From NCBI GenBank assembly GCA_030692055.1, contig JAUYCY010000103.1, positions 1-25,418 on the forward strand: a stretch of 25,418 bases of DNA, written 5' to 3'. A program made the position numbers and the translations under genes. The first letter of the stretch is position 1. Every line of letters starts with the position of its first letter. The stretch is from Candidatus Omnitrophota bacterium. Its GTDB lineage: Bacteria > Omnitrophota > Koll11 > Duberdicusellales > 4484-171. Below the pieces are notes generated by a model. It did not search any database. It saw nothing but the letters and a program-made list of their open reading frames with translations, and had not been told where the DNA came from. Of this stretch, positions 6,728-15,447 are shown piece by piece.

Positions 6728-7424
6728 CATTTTTGTTAGCTTTGTGTCGCCACAAAGATCGGACTATATCTTTCCCGACTCAACATCGGGATTCGGCGTA
6801 TAGTCTCTGAGGATTCTGCTAATTACTTCTTCTTTTGTTCGCTTACGTTGTTTACCTGCGTGATTCGTTGAATATGCTAATTCAACTAAACGCAAAGTAC
6901 CTTCAAGTGTTTTGTGCGCCTTATTCTCTAAAGCCAATGTTGCTTCCTTAAACATCAGGAAATTGCGACGCTTTATTGCTGAGGAGTATCGCATATATTT
7001 TTCGAAGAAAGGAATTACTTTCTCTACGATACTTCTTCGTGATGCAATCTTGTAAACTAAAACGTCCTCATTCCCTGGTTTAGGTACAATGCTTCCTGTG
7101 CCAAAAAAGTCTTTTGCTCGTTCCAGAAGTTCACGCGCTGACTTGTGTTGATAAATAAAAAATTCTGGATCGATGTAATAACCAAACTTGGCAGTAGGAT
7201 GTTGCTTAAAGGAGATGCATAAACTTCCCTCTCCCTCAATTAGGCCCGCAAGAAACCACTTGAACTCTTCTGTAATCTGCAGTCTTTCCTGCTGATTATC
7301 TGCATTCATACTTTGTCACCTCCTCGGTAGCATGAAATCTAACCAGATGTTCCAGCATATAGCCAAATTTTACAACGGCCACAGTCAGGTAGCAGCATAA
7401 TTACTTATTATGCTTAGACTTTTA
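6728..7424 (-). other. Group I intron in 23S at position L1923, with LAGLIDADG ORF
   Basis: 697 nt between exon ...CGTAACTATAACGGT and exon CCTAAGGTAGCG, the same insertion point as the Chlamydomonas eugametos intron encoding I-CeuI (after U1923). P1 can be drawn as exon AUAACGGU with intron GCCGUUGU: eight pairs including two wobbles, with U-G at the splice site; the intron ends in G. Core elements match the other intron closely: GCTATATGCTGGAACATCTGG, GCAGATAATCAGCAGG, CCTCAGAGACTATACGCC, a CCCGATGTTGAGTCGGG P8 hairpin, AAGATATAGTCC, and a CTTTGTGGCGACACAAAG P9 hairpin. I could not find a convincing P10. The loop of P1 is extended and holds an AGCATAAT/ATTATGCT hairpin. Confidence 0.9.
6764..7309 (-). 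CDS. Single-motif LAGLIDADG homing endonuclease of the L1923 intron
   Basis: 181 residues; the motif FLAGLIEGEGSLCISFK lies at about 19-35, one per chain, so a homodimer is expected. Following blocks (EFFIYQHKSARELLERAKDF, GTGSIVPKPGNEDVLVYKIA, SIVEKVIPFFEKY, KRRNFLMFKEA) fit the family fold. GAGGAGGTGA nine bases before the ATG is a strong ribosome-binding site, so this start is well supported. The N-terminal MNADNQQERL is read from the ribozyme P4/P5 strand, and the C-terminal RDYTPNPDVESGKI is read from P7, P8 and the 3' strand of P7, with the TAG stop inside AAGATATAGTCC. Predicted target: intronless 23S helix 69/71 junction, as for I-CeuI, though the two enzymes need not be closely related. 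Confidence 0.9.
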   Translation of the reverse strand: MNADNQQERLQITEEFKWFLAGLIEGEGSLCISFKQHPTAKFGYYIDPEFFIYQHKSARELLERAKDFFGTGSIVPKPGNEDVLVYKIASRRSIVEKVIPFFEKYMRYSSAIKRRNFLMFKEATLALENKAHKTLEGTLRLVELAYSTNHAGKQRKRTKEEVISRILRDYTPNPDVESGKI

Positions 7425-8844
7425 ACCGTTATAGTTACGGCCGCCATTCACCGGGGCTTCGGTTCAAAGCTTCAACCGACTTACGCCGGCCTAACCTCTT
7501 CCCTTAACCTTCCGGCATTGGGCAGGTCTCAGTCCCTATACATCCTCTTGCGAGTTAAGCAGGGACCTGTGTTTTTGCTAAACAGTCCCAGCAGCCATTT
7601 CACTGCGACCCCCGATAAATCGGGGGCACCCCTTCTTGCTAACGTACGGGGCTAGATTGCCGAGTTCCTTAACGAGAAATCTCCCGAGCGCCTTACCATT
7701 TGATGGTAGCCTACCTGTGTCGGATTGCGGTACGGTCATCAATAAACAATCTAAAAAGCTATTTCTTGGCACTTGGTCCTGGTGGGTTTACCCGCGCCGT
7801 AGCTTGGGCTCCCTTCCCGACTTACGTCGGAAAAACGGACACATCCAACAGTCCGACCACCGCACCTTATGCGTCACTCTTTAGATTAACGTCTATAGAT
7901 GGGGGGCGAATATTAACGCCCTTCCCCATTACCTACCCTCGAAATATCGAGGTACAGCTTAGGGACCGCCTAACCTCCGTCTGACGAACATTGACGGAGA
8001 AACCTGAGGCTTTCGGCGGACCGGTTTTTCACCGGTCTTTTCGCTACTCATTCCAAGATAATCTCTTCTGTACGCTCCAGCCTGTCTTACAACGAGACCT
8101 TCACTGCCTACAGAATGCTCCCCTACCACTTATCCCCCGCCTATGGCGGGGAATAAATCCGTAGTTTCGGTAACAGGCTTGAGCCCCGATCATTTTCGGC
8201 GCAGAACCACTCGACCGGTGAGCTATTACGCACTCTTTAAATGATGGCTGCCTCTAAGCCAACATCCCGGCTGTCTTAGCAGCTCCACATCCTTTTCCAC
8301 TTAGCCTGCTTTTAAGGACCTTAACTGACGGTCTGGGCTGTTTCCCTTTTGACTATGCAGCTTAGCCCGCACAGTCTCACTCCTTAGTATAGACTATAGC
8401 AATTCGGAGTTAGATTGGGTTTGGTATGGAGAAACTCCACCCTAGCCCATCCTGTACTCTACCTTCCATAGCCCTTACCTAAAGGCTGCCCCTAAAGGCA
8501 TTTCGGGGAGAACCAGCTATCACCAGCCTTGATTAGCCTTTCACTCCGACCCACAACTCATCCAAGACATTTTCAACTGTCACTGGTTCGAACCTCCCCC
8601 CGACTTTCGTCGGGGTTCGCTCTGGTCATGGGTAGATCGACTGGCTTCGGGTCTATTGCCTACCGCTAAGGCGCCCTATTCGGACTCGCTTTCGCTACGC
8701 CTCCTTCCGAACGTCGGAATTAGACTTGCGATAAACAAATAACTCCCTGGACCATTATGCAAAAGGTACGCCATTGTCCCGCCGAAGCGAGACTCTGACC
8801 GCTGTGTAAACTTATGGTTTCAAGTTCTATTTCACTCCCCTTCC

Positions 8845-8880
<36 letters not shown>

Positions 8881-9331
8881 ACTATCGGTCTGGTGCGTGT
8901 ATTTAGCCTTACCCTGTGGTCAGGGCAGATTCCAACAGAGTTTCTCGTGCTCCGTTGTACTTGGAAACATTGCCACAGAAGTCTAACCCATTTAACTTAC
9001 AGGGCTATCACCTTCTTTGGCTCAGTTTTTCAACTGATTCTGCTACAGGTTAGATTTGTAACTTCTTGAAAGTTCTGCTGCACTCTCCGACAATGCTCCG
9101 CAACCCCCAACAAGCAACGCCAGCAGGCTTGACACTTGTCAGGTTTAGGCTATTCCCTTTTCGCTCGCCGCTACTGGGGGAATACTATTCGGTTTCTTTT
9201 CCTCCGGGTACTGAAATGTTTTACTTCCCCAGGTTAGCTTCCCGCCTTACGGCGGAACTTGCAGGTATTACCCCGCAAAGGTTTTCCCATTCGGAAATCT
9301 GCGGGTCAAAGATTGCTTGCATCTTACCGCA

Positions 9332-9363
<32 letters not shown>

Positions 9364-9417
9364 AGCACCAACCAAGCTATCCACCATAAGCCGTTAGTAG
9401 CTTGATACTCAACCAAA

Positions 9418-9430
9418 TTTTCAAAGAACA
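9418..9430 (-). promoter_or_regulatory. boxA-like antitermination site before 23S
   Basis: Minus strand TGTTCTTTGAAAA, close to the rrn boxA consensus (TGYTCTTTRAAAA type), a few bases upstream of the 23S 5' end. A similar sequence precedes 16S at 11888-11901. Confidence 0.7.
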
Positions 9431-9535
9431 TTTTATAAAAACGATTTCTATGTTGTTGAGTTGATAGGTTTTTAAGTTTAGCTTCTCTATATTTACCTAT
9501 CAACCTAATAACCTATAAACCTAATAACTTTTTCA

Positions 9536-9608
9536 TGGAGCCGAGGAGAGTTGAACTCCTGACCTCCTGCTTGCAAAGCAGGCGTACTCCCAACTGTACT
9601 ACGGCCCC
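9536..9608 (-). tRNA. tRNA-Ala (UGC)
   Basis: 73 nt. Acceptor stem GGGGCCG/CGGCTCC carries the G3-U70 pair that marks alanine tRNAs. Anticodon loop CTTTGCA gives anticodon TGC; T arm GGAGTTCAACTCTCC. Discriminator A at 9536; the next bases read TGA, so CCA is not encoded. Second spacer tRNA of the rrn operon. Confidence 0.96.
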
Positions 9609-9942
9609 GAAAAAAATGCTTATTAAGGTATTTTGCCTTGCATTTTTTTCGCATCGACGCCGCAAGGCAAAGATGCATTTACTTGCATTTTGAATGAACA
9701 CCACTAAGATCTCTCGTTTCGCTCGAGATTAATTCGGCTACACATTTTTTCTACGCCTTTAGCTTGAAAAAATGTAAGCCTCATCAATGGGCCAACCAGA
9801 ATCGTATATAATCTGCGAAGCAGATAGTCCAACGGGACACCCTGCTGGGTAGCTCGAAGAACTCTTATTGTATCCGATCATTTGCTGCCTCACAAACTAA
9901 ACCCCTACTTTAGGCCACAAGTGAACCATTAATCACTTACTA
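9609..9942. other. Hairpin-rich spacer between tRNA-Ile and tRNA-Ala
   Basis: 334 nt with no supported gene. Hairpins: ACATTTTTTC...GAAAAAATGT (about 9742-9776), ATCTGC-GAA-GCAGAT (about 9810-9825), and TCTCG...CGAGA near 9711-9729. The minus-strand segment CTATCTGC TTCGCAGA followed by TACGATTCTGGTTGGCCCA looks faintly like a tRNA T-arm plus acceptor end and could be a decayed tRNA-Ile 3' half. The length is unusual for a tRNA-tRNA gap in an rrn spacer. Confidence 0.5.
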
Positions 9943-10015
9943 TGGGCCCAACTGGGATCGAACCAGTCACCCCCGCGTTATCAGCACGGTGCTCTACCAA
10001 CTGAGCTATGGGCCC
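9943..10015 (-). tRNA. tRNA-Ile (GAU)
   Basis: 73 nt. Acceptor GGGCCCA/TGGGCCC, D arm AGCTCAGTTGGTAGAGC, anticodon loop CTGATAA with anticodon GAT, T arm CTGGTTCGATCCCAG. Discriminator A at 9943; CCA not encoded (next bases TAG). First tRNA after 16S, the usual Ile-Ala order. Confidence 0.96.
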
Positions 10016-10278
10016 GCGCGCTGTACGCGCACAGATTAGCACAGATTTGTAAGCGGATGAGCACAGATTAATATCGTATTTCGTCTATCGGTTGCGCAGC
10101 TCGTTTCGTATGCCGTCAAACGTCTTACGTAAAACGCAACCGATACGAGTGGCGCAACCGCAACCGTTTAACGAATATCTTTATCTGCGATCATCTGTGG
10201 TCTCAATCTGTGATCATCTGTGTATAAAAACAAAAAGCCTTTGGAGGTAAATCTTGTTGGCACAAGATTTTAAAAAAT
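10016..10278. repeat. 16S to tRNA-Ile spacer filled with dispersed repeats
   Basis: Contains CACAGATTAGCACAGATT and GAGCACAGATTA (about 10030-10070), an inverted repeat TATCGGTTGCG/CGCAACCGATA (10086-10096 with 10135-10145) enclosing CTCGTTTCGTATGCCGT, a short extra GGCGCAACCGCAACC, and inverted CATCTGTGGTCTCAATCTGTG and ATCATCTGTG (about 10190-10223). The two CACAGAT blocks are in opposite orientation and flank the GGTTGCG element. No gene seen. Confidence 0.75.
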
Positions 10279-11858
<1,580 letters not shown>

Positions 11859-11887
11859 CTTTTAATTTCTGGCTCGTATAAATTGGC

Positions 11888-11901
11888 TTTTCCAAAGAAC
11901 A
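11888..11901 (-). promoter_or_regulatory. boxA-like antitermination site in the 16S leader
   Basis: Minus strand TGTTCTTTGGAAAA, about 30 bases upstream of the 16S 5' end. It has the same core (TGTTCTTTG) as the site before 23S. Confidence 0.65.
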
Positions 11902-11912
11902 AAAAGAGACAA

Positions 11913-11933
11913 AAAGCATCCTTAGGATGCTTT
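11913..11933 (-). terminator. Terminator-like hairpin in the rrn leader
   Basis: A 9-bp perfect stem AAAGCATCC/GGATGCTTT with a 3-base loop; on the minus strand it is followed by TTTTTGTCTCTTTTTG. It lies between the rrn promoter and boxA. It could be a leader attenuator overridden by antitermination complexes, or simply a leader processing stem. Confidence 0.55.
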
Positions 11934-12090
11934 CCCCTTAACTCAAATTTAATTATTTTTACTTCAGGCTAGGTTAAACTATGGCAGTAGATTTGATTGC
12001 TTTTAGATAAACTCTGCCTTGTTTCTAGCGGTATTTTACAGCCCGAAATCCCATTCCTCTGTCATTAGAACTATTTCTATAGTAGCTAAA
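11934..12090. other. rRNA operon leader, no gene
   Basis: Transcribed leader between the rrn promoter and the terminator-like hairpin. AT-rich, with no ORF or tRNA. Confidence 0.5.
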
Positions 12091-12118
12091 TATATACACT
12101 AATTAAAAAAAATGTCAA
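12091..12118 (-). promoter_or_regulatory. rRNA operon promoter
   Basis: Minus strand TTGACA (12113-12118, perfect -35), 16-bp T-rich spacer, TATATA (12091-12096); a shifted -10 TATATT with an 18-bp spacer is also possible. About 230 bases upstream of 16S. It is the only strong promoter seen upstream of the operon. Confidence 0.75.
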
Positions 12119-12132
12119 GTATTTTCTTAAAA

Positions 12133-12174
12133 CGCAGATGCTCGCAGAATAAAAACGCAGATTTTCGCGGATTG
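12133..12174. repeat. CACAGAT-type repeat variant (ACGCAGAT)
   Basis: ACGCAGATGCTCGCAGAATA followed by ACGCAGATTTTCGCGGATT, a variant of the CACAGAT arrays, lying between the rrn promoter and the hldD stop codon. Confidence 0.5.
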
Positions 12175-12179
12175 AATAA

Positions 12180-13097
12180 CTAAACCACAAGAGAAAGGTA
12201 GTTCTCTACGTAGTCTAAAATGCCTTCTTCAAGACTAAATTGCGGCGGGGTTTTGAAATTCTTTTTCAGAAGGCTGCTGTCTGCTTCGGTAAAATCCTGA
12301 TACACTCCTGTAAAAGGGTTATCAAAGTAATCGGGTTTTAAATTTTTGCCCATAGCGTTATTTAACGCAGCAATAATATCATTGAAACTGCGCGCCTTAC
12401 CTGTGCCCACATTGACGATTAAATTCTTTTTTAAATCTAGCGCTTCAACGGTAAGCCGCGCTACATCCTTTACGTAAATAAAATCTCTTTTCTGCTGGCC
12501 GTGTTTAAAAACTCTTGGCCGTTTACCTTCCTTCATCTGTAGATATAGCTGATAAATCATACTTGCGGCTGAGCCCTTATGGTATTCACCCGGACCGTAT
12601 ATGTTAAAATAACGAATACCCACAATAAGCGGTAAATTTTTTTTTGCCATATATCTTGAAGCGTAACAATCGCAAAGGTATTTTGAGTATGCATAAGCAT
12701 TTAGCGGACGTAGTTTCTGTGTCTCCTTCATTGGGCTAGGCCCATCACCATAAACTCCTGCACTTGAAATATAAACAAGCTTTATCTTCTTGCCGGCACA
12801 GAAATTAAAAACATTTCTAAAGCCATTGTAATTAACCGTTATCATTTTCTTATCGTCACGAAGTGTAGTATCAGTAATCGCTGCTTCGTGAATTATCGCA
12901 TCTACCTTGGGTAACTTATTAAAAATATTGCCATCCACAATATCTGCGCAAATAACTTCGCCTTTGGTGCCTTCTAAGTTGCGAAAGTTTGCATAAGAAA
13001 AATCATCAAGGATAAAAGTTTCTGCTCCTCTATCCTCTAAAATCTTCACAACGTTAGAACCGATAAATCCTGCTGCGCCGGTTACTAGTGCTTTCAT
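12180..13097 (-). CDS. hldD: ADP-L-glycero-D-manno-heptose 6-epimerase
   Basis: 305-residue extended SDR enzyme that epimerises ADP-D-glycero-D-manno-heptose for the lipopolysaccharide inner core. NAD(P)-binding TGAAGFIG at 6-13; catalytic SSAGVYG (111-117) and YAYSK (135-139). HldD-type signatures are RYFNIYGPGEYHKGSAASM (162-180), KRDFIYVKDVA (203-213) and PFTGVYQDFTEAD (261-273). Length close to the usual ~310. Start supported by AGGAG five bases upstream of ATG. Only 8 bases separate it from the cysE stop, so both are on one transcript. A general NDP-sugar epimerase is the alternative, but the HKGSAAS and GxYQxFTxAD motifs favour HldD. Implies a Gram-negative outer membrane. Confidence 0.88.
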   Translation of the reverse strand: MKALVTGAAGFIGSNVVKILEDRGAETFILDDFSYANFRNLEGTKGEVICADIVDGNIFNKLPKVDAIIHEAAITDTTLRDDKKMITVNYNGFRNVFNFCAGKKIKLVYISSAGVYGDGPSPMKETQKLRPLNAYAYSKYLCDCYASRYMAKKNLPLIVGIRYFNIYGPGEYHKGSAASMIYQLYLQMKEGKRPRVFKHGQQKRDFIYVKDVARLTVEALDLKKNLIVNVGTGKARSFNDIIAALNNAMGKNLKPDYFDNPFTGVYQDFTEADSSLLKKNFKTPPQFSLEEGILDYVENYLSLVV

Positions 13098-13105
13098 TGA
13101 ACTCC

Positions 13106-13756
13106 TTATGATTTGTGAAATTTATTATGCTCTCTTTCTAAATCTTCGATGCGCTTTTCTAAGCGATGCAAAACTTCAATTACCGGGTCAGGCAATTTAT
13201 TATGATCCAGAGCTACCCCGCTTACATGTTTGGGTTCACGCTCAATAATTACTCTGCCGGGAACACCGACAACAGTAGCACCTTGCGGCACATCACCTAT
13301 AACAACTGAACCTGCGCCCACTCGCGCATCATCTGCTACTTTTATCGGGCCTAAAAGGATTGCACCGGAGCCAATAACCACTTTATTACCGATAGTCGGA
13401 TGGCGTTTATGCTTTTCTAAAGAAACTCCCCCCAATACTACTCCCTGATATATCAAGACATCATCGCCTATTTCTGCCGTTTCTCCGATAACCACACCCA
13501 TACCGTGGTCTATAAAGAAACGTCGACCGATATTCGCGCCGGGATGGATTTCTATCCCTGTTAAAAAACGCGCAAATTGAGAAATAAGCCGCGCTTCGAT
13601 TTTAAATCCCCTGGTCCACAGCCAATGGGAAAAGCGGTAAATCCATATCGCATGCATCCCGGAATAGCATAAAACTATTTCAAGGGTGCTGCGCGCAGCA
13701 GGATCCTCACGAAAAACAGTATCAATATCCTCTTTTAGTCTGGATAGTATACTCAT
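13106..13756 (-). CDS. cysE: Serine O-acetyltransferase
   Basis: 216 residues, the short form of CysE, making O-acetylserine from serine and acetyl-CoA for cysteine synthesis. N-terminal helical part (1-65), then left-handed beta-helix hexapeptide repeats with [20 protein letters not shown] (71-90), [29 protein letters not shown] and [20 protein letters not shown]. The C-terminal tail contains a predicted coiled coil ([19 protein letters not shown]). Start ATG at 13756. Followed closely by hldD, with which it has no metabolic link that I know. Confidence 0.92.
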   Translation of the reverse strand: MSILSRLKEDIDTVFREDPAARSTLEIVLCYSGMHAIWIYRFSHWLWTRGFKIEARLISQFARFLTGIEIHPGANIGRRFFIDHGMGVVIGETAEIGDDVLIYQGVVLGGVSLEKHKRHPTIGNKVVIGSGAILLGPIKVADDARVGAGSVVIGDVPQGATVVGVPGRVIIEREPKHVSGVALDHNKLPDPVIEVLHRLEKRIEDLEREHNKFHKS

Positions 13757-13765
13757 ATTTATTTT

Positions 13766-13885
13766 TTACACAGATGGGCACAGATAAAAGACCACAGATG
13801 AGCGCAGATAAAACATCTGTGCTCATCCGCTTTTCCGCCAGGAGCGGATCCGCCTCAGGCTGAAAATCTGTGATAATCTGTGTGG
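13766..13885. repeat. CACAGAT repeats flanking a GGCGGATCCGCC palindrome
   Basis: ACACAGATGGGCACAGAT, CCACAGATGAGCGCAGAT (13768-13809), then inverted ATCTGTGCTCATCCGC, the palindrome TTTTCCGCC...GCGGATCCGCC (13831-13868) and ATCTGTGATAATCTGTGTG (about 13866-13884). The forward and inverted CACAGAT arms bracket the palindrome, giving a nested long inverted repeat. Confidence 0.75.
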
Positions 13886-13889
13886 GGCG

Positions 13890-13973
13890 TTAGCCCAGAC
13901 AGGGTTTTTGACCCTTATTCTTCTTACGCTTACGGCGCCAGGACAGCTTTTTTCTTCTCGATCTTCTTGACAT
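13890..13973 (-). CDS. Tiny very basic protein (27 aa), candidate
   Basis: The ORF opens MSRRSRRKKLSWRRKRKKNK and ends GQKPCLG: 16 of 27 residues are Arg or Lys. Such composition recalls small ribosome-associated or RNA-binding peptides, but I cannot assign a family. There is no Shine-Dalgarno. A near-consensus promoter (TTGACA-17-TATCAT) ends nine bases before the ATG, so its transcript would be almost leaderless. The gene is free-standing between cysE and the HEPN-like gene. It could instead be a fortuitous ORF in a small RNA made from that promoter. Confidence 0.45.
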   Translation of the reverse strand: MSRRSRRKKLSWRRKRKKNKGQKPCLG

Positions 13974-13982
13974 AGTATTTAG

Positions 13983-14011
13983 ATGATAAGGTTTTTTGAT
14001 AAAATTGTCAA
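13983..14011 (-). promoter_or_regulatory. Near-consensus sigma70 promoter
   Basis: Minus strand TTGACA (14006-14011), exactly 17-bp spacer, TATCAT (13983-13988; five of six). Predicted start of transcription about 13976, three bases upstream of the ATG of the tiny basic ORF. May also serve cysE-hldD downstream. Confidence 0.65.
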
Positions 14012-14024
14012 TGGTTTTTGCTTT

Positions 14025-14069
14025 ACACAGATGATCACAGATACAGACCGCAGATGAGCACAGATTAAA
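14025..14069. repeat. CACAGAT array
   Basis: ACACAGATGATCACAGAT and CGCAGATGAGCACAGATTA: four head-to-tail CACAGAT-like units about 11 bp apart, the same design as the arrays at 10030, 13768 and 14718. Confidence 0.7.
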
Positions 14070-14126
14070 TATAGCAGATATAGTGATTTTTGAGAATTGG
14101 AATAAATGTAACTTTAAAACAATAAA

Positions 14127-14681
14127 CTAATATTGATAGTCAGATTTTAAAATATTGAGAATATCTTGCAAAATAATAATTGCCTCTTTTTTATACCCAT
14201 CGATTAACCCCTTAAGATCAGCTTTACAAAATATATCCTTTCTTTTACTTTTATCCCAAATTATATATCGAAAAGCGTCTTTACTAATTGACATTCTTGT
14301 AATATAACACCGTTTGTTACTATTTTTATTTAGTGGATGCCCAACTGTTAAATTTCTCAAATCTCTAATTTCTTTCCATGAAGATAGCTTATATTTACCC
14401 TCCTCAAAACAACCAATAAGTATCTTGCATAGAAATTTAATTGCATCTTGTTGAATAAATATAGATTGAAGTACCCCATATAATCGTAAATATCTAGCAC
14501 CGTCACAATTGCTGCCTTTATGCTTTTCGTAGTAATTTAAAGCTAATAGAGTATCTTCTAGCGCATCCATCGATACACAGGCTAAATTCCAAGCATCTAA
14601 ATTATTGTTAAAAGGTTCACTGGATAATTTCTTTTTCTCAAAAATACCTCTAATTTCTTTTGTTATATTATCCATCATCAT
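14127..14681 (-). CDS. HEPN-like hypothetical protein (184 aa)
   Basis: No family recognised with certainty. Mostly alpha-helical in character, no signal peptide. The segment RDLRNLTVGHPLNK (106-119) contains R109-N-L-T-V-G-H115, an Rx5H spacing that fits the Rx4-6H active-site motif of HEPN ribonucleases, often toxins or defence effectors. N-terminal half has SMDALEDTLLALNYYEK and FIQQDAIKFLCKIL helices as in HEPN four-helix bundles. No nucleotidyltransferase (MNT) antitoxin gene is next to it; it is a single gene flanked by CACAGAT repeats on both sides. Three ATGs in a row begin it, with no clear Shine-Dalgarno. Codon use is AT-richer than its neighbours, hinting at acquisition. Confidence 0.6.
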   Translation of the reverse strand: MMMDNITKEIRGIFEKKKLSSEPFNNNLDAWNLACVSMDALEDTLLALNYYEKHKGSNCDGARYLRLYGVLQSIFIQQDAIKFLCKILIGCFEEGKYKLSSWKEIRDLRNLTVGHPLNKNSNKRCYITRMSISKDAFRYIIWDKSKRKDIFCKADLKGLIDGYKKEAIIILQDILNILKSDYQY

Positions 14682-14717
14682 TATTTATAATTTTGATTTT
14701 TAAAATAATAAAAGTTT

Positions 14718-14764
14718 TTCATCTGTGATCATCTGCGATTTTTTATCTGTGCTAATCTGTGCCG
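14718..14764. repeat. Inverted CACAGAT array overlapping the rdgB stop
   Basis: CATCTGTGATCATCTGCG and ATCTGTGCTAATCTGTG, in the opposite orientation to the array at 14025, so the two form widely spaced inverted arms around the HEPN-like gene. Read on the minus strand the array begins CACAGATTAG, whose TAG terminates rdgB. Confidence 0.75.
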
Positions 14765-15357
14765 AGCGTCATATTAGTAAGATATTGTTTTAGCTTCAGA
14801 AAAGCGAGGGCGCGGTGGCTGATTTTGTTTTTTTCCGATAGCGGAAGTTCGGCAACGGTTTTTTTATATTTCGGCAGGTAAAAAATTGGGTCGTAGCCAA
14901 AACCGCCTTTCCCTTTTATTTCGTTGTGGATAAAACCATTAAGCTGACCTTCTATTTTTTTTATTATTTTTCCATTTTTTATAAGTACCAAATAACATAT
15001 AAAATGCGCTTTTCTCTTTTTTCTCTCAACTCCTTCCAATTCTTTAAGAATTTTTAGATTATTTTTATGATAAGTCCATTTTTTTCCGGAATATCTTTTA
15101 GAAAATACTCCCGGCTTACCACCCAGATAATCAACTACTAATCCCGAATCCTCTCCTGCCACTAAATTATCTTTATAGGCTTTAGATATAGGCAGGGTCT
15201 TTTTGACTGCATTCTCAAAGAAAGTCTTTTCGTTCTCTTTTATATTAAATTTTCTACCCAGCTCGTTAAGCGATACAATAGAAAATTTAACACCTTTTAA
15301 GAGGTGTTTTATCTCGCGCAGTTTGCCCGGGTTTTGGGTAGCGATGATCAACCGCAT
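14752..15357 (-). CDS. rdgB: XTP/dITP diphosphatase (non-canonical purine NTP pyrophosphatase)
   Basis: 201 residues, usual length for the HAM1/RdgB family, which hydrolyses ITP, dITP and XTP to keep them out of nucleic acids. Motifs: TQNPGKLREI (7-16), GEDSGLVVDYLGGKPGVFSK (68-87), GKGGFGYDPIFYLP (149-162) and the substrate-binding SEKNKISHRALA (174-185). The last residues (MTLGTD) run into a CACAGAT repeat that supplies the stop codon, so the native C-terminus was probably altered by repeat insertion. It follows rph by 90 bases, a common pairing in bacteria. Start ATG at 15357; only a weak ribosome-binding site is seen. Confidence 0.93.
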   Translation of the reverse strand: MRLIIATQNPGKLREIKHLLKGVKFSIVSLNELGRKFNIKENEKTFFENAVKKTLPISKAYKDNLVAGEDSGLVVDYLGGKPGVFSKRYSGKKWTYHKNNLKILKELEGVERKKRKAHFICYLVLIKNGKIIKKIEGQLNGFIHNEIKGKGGFGYDPIFYLPKYKKTVAELPLSEKNKISHRALAFLKLKQYLTNMTLGTD

Positions 15358-15361
15358 TTTT

Positions 15362-15435
15362 CAAGTAACACGTAACAGGTATCACGTAACACGTCCTGTT
15401 GCATTTCCTCTTTATAACGTGTTACCTGTTACTTG
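15362..15435. repeat. Inverted repeat between rph and rdgB
   Basis: CAAGTAACACGTAACAGGTA through to ACACGT (15362-15394) pairs with ACGTGTTACCTGTTACTTG (15417-15435); the left arm equals the right arm plus about 14 extra bases that repeat CGTAACA. Further ACGTGCGACGT follows. Likely a small mobile palindrome in the rph-rdgB gap. Confidence 0.65.
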
Positions 15436-15447
15436 CGACGTGCGACG

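Noticed and set aside
9513..9704. 63-codon ORF across tRNA-Ala
   Set aside because: It overlaps the tRNA gene on the same strand and has no independent support.
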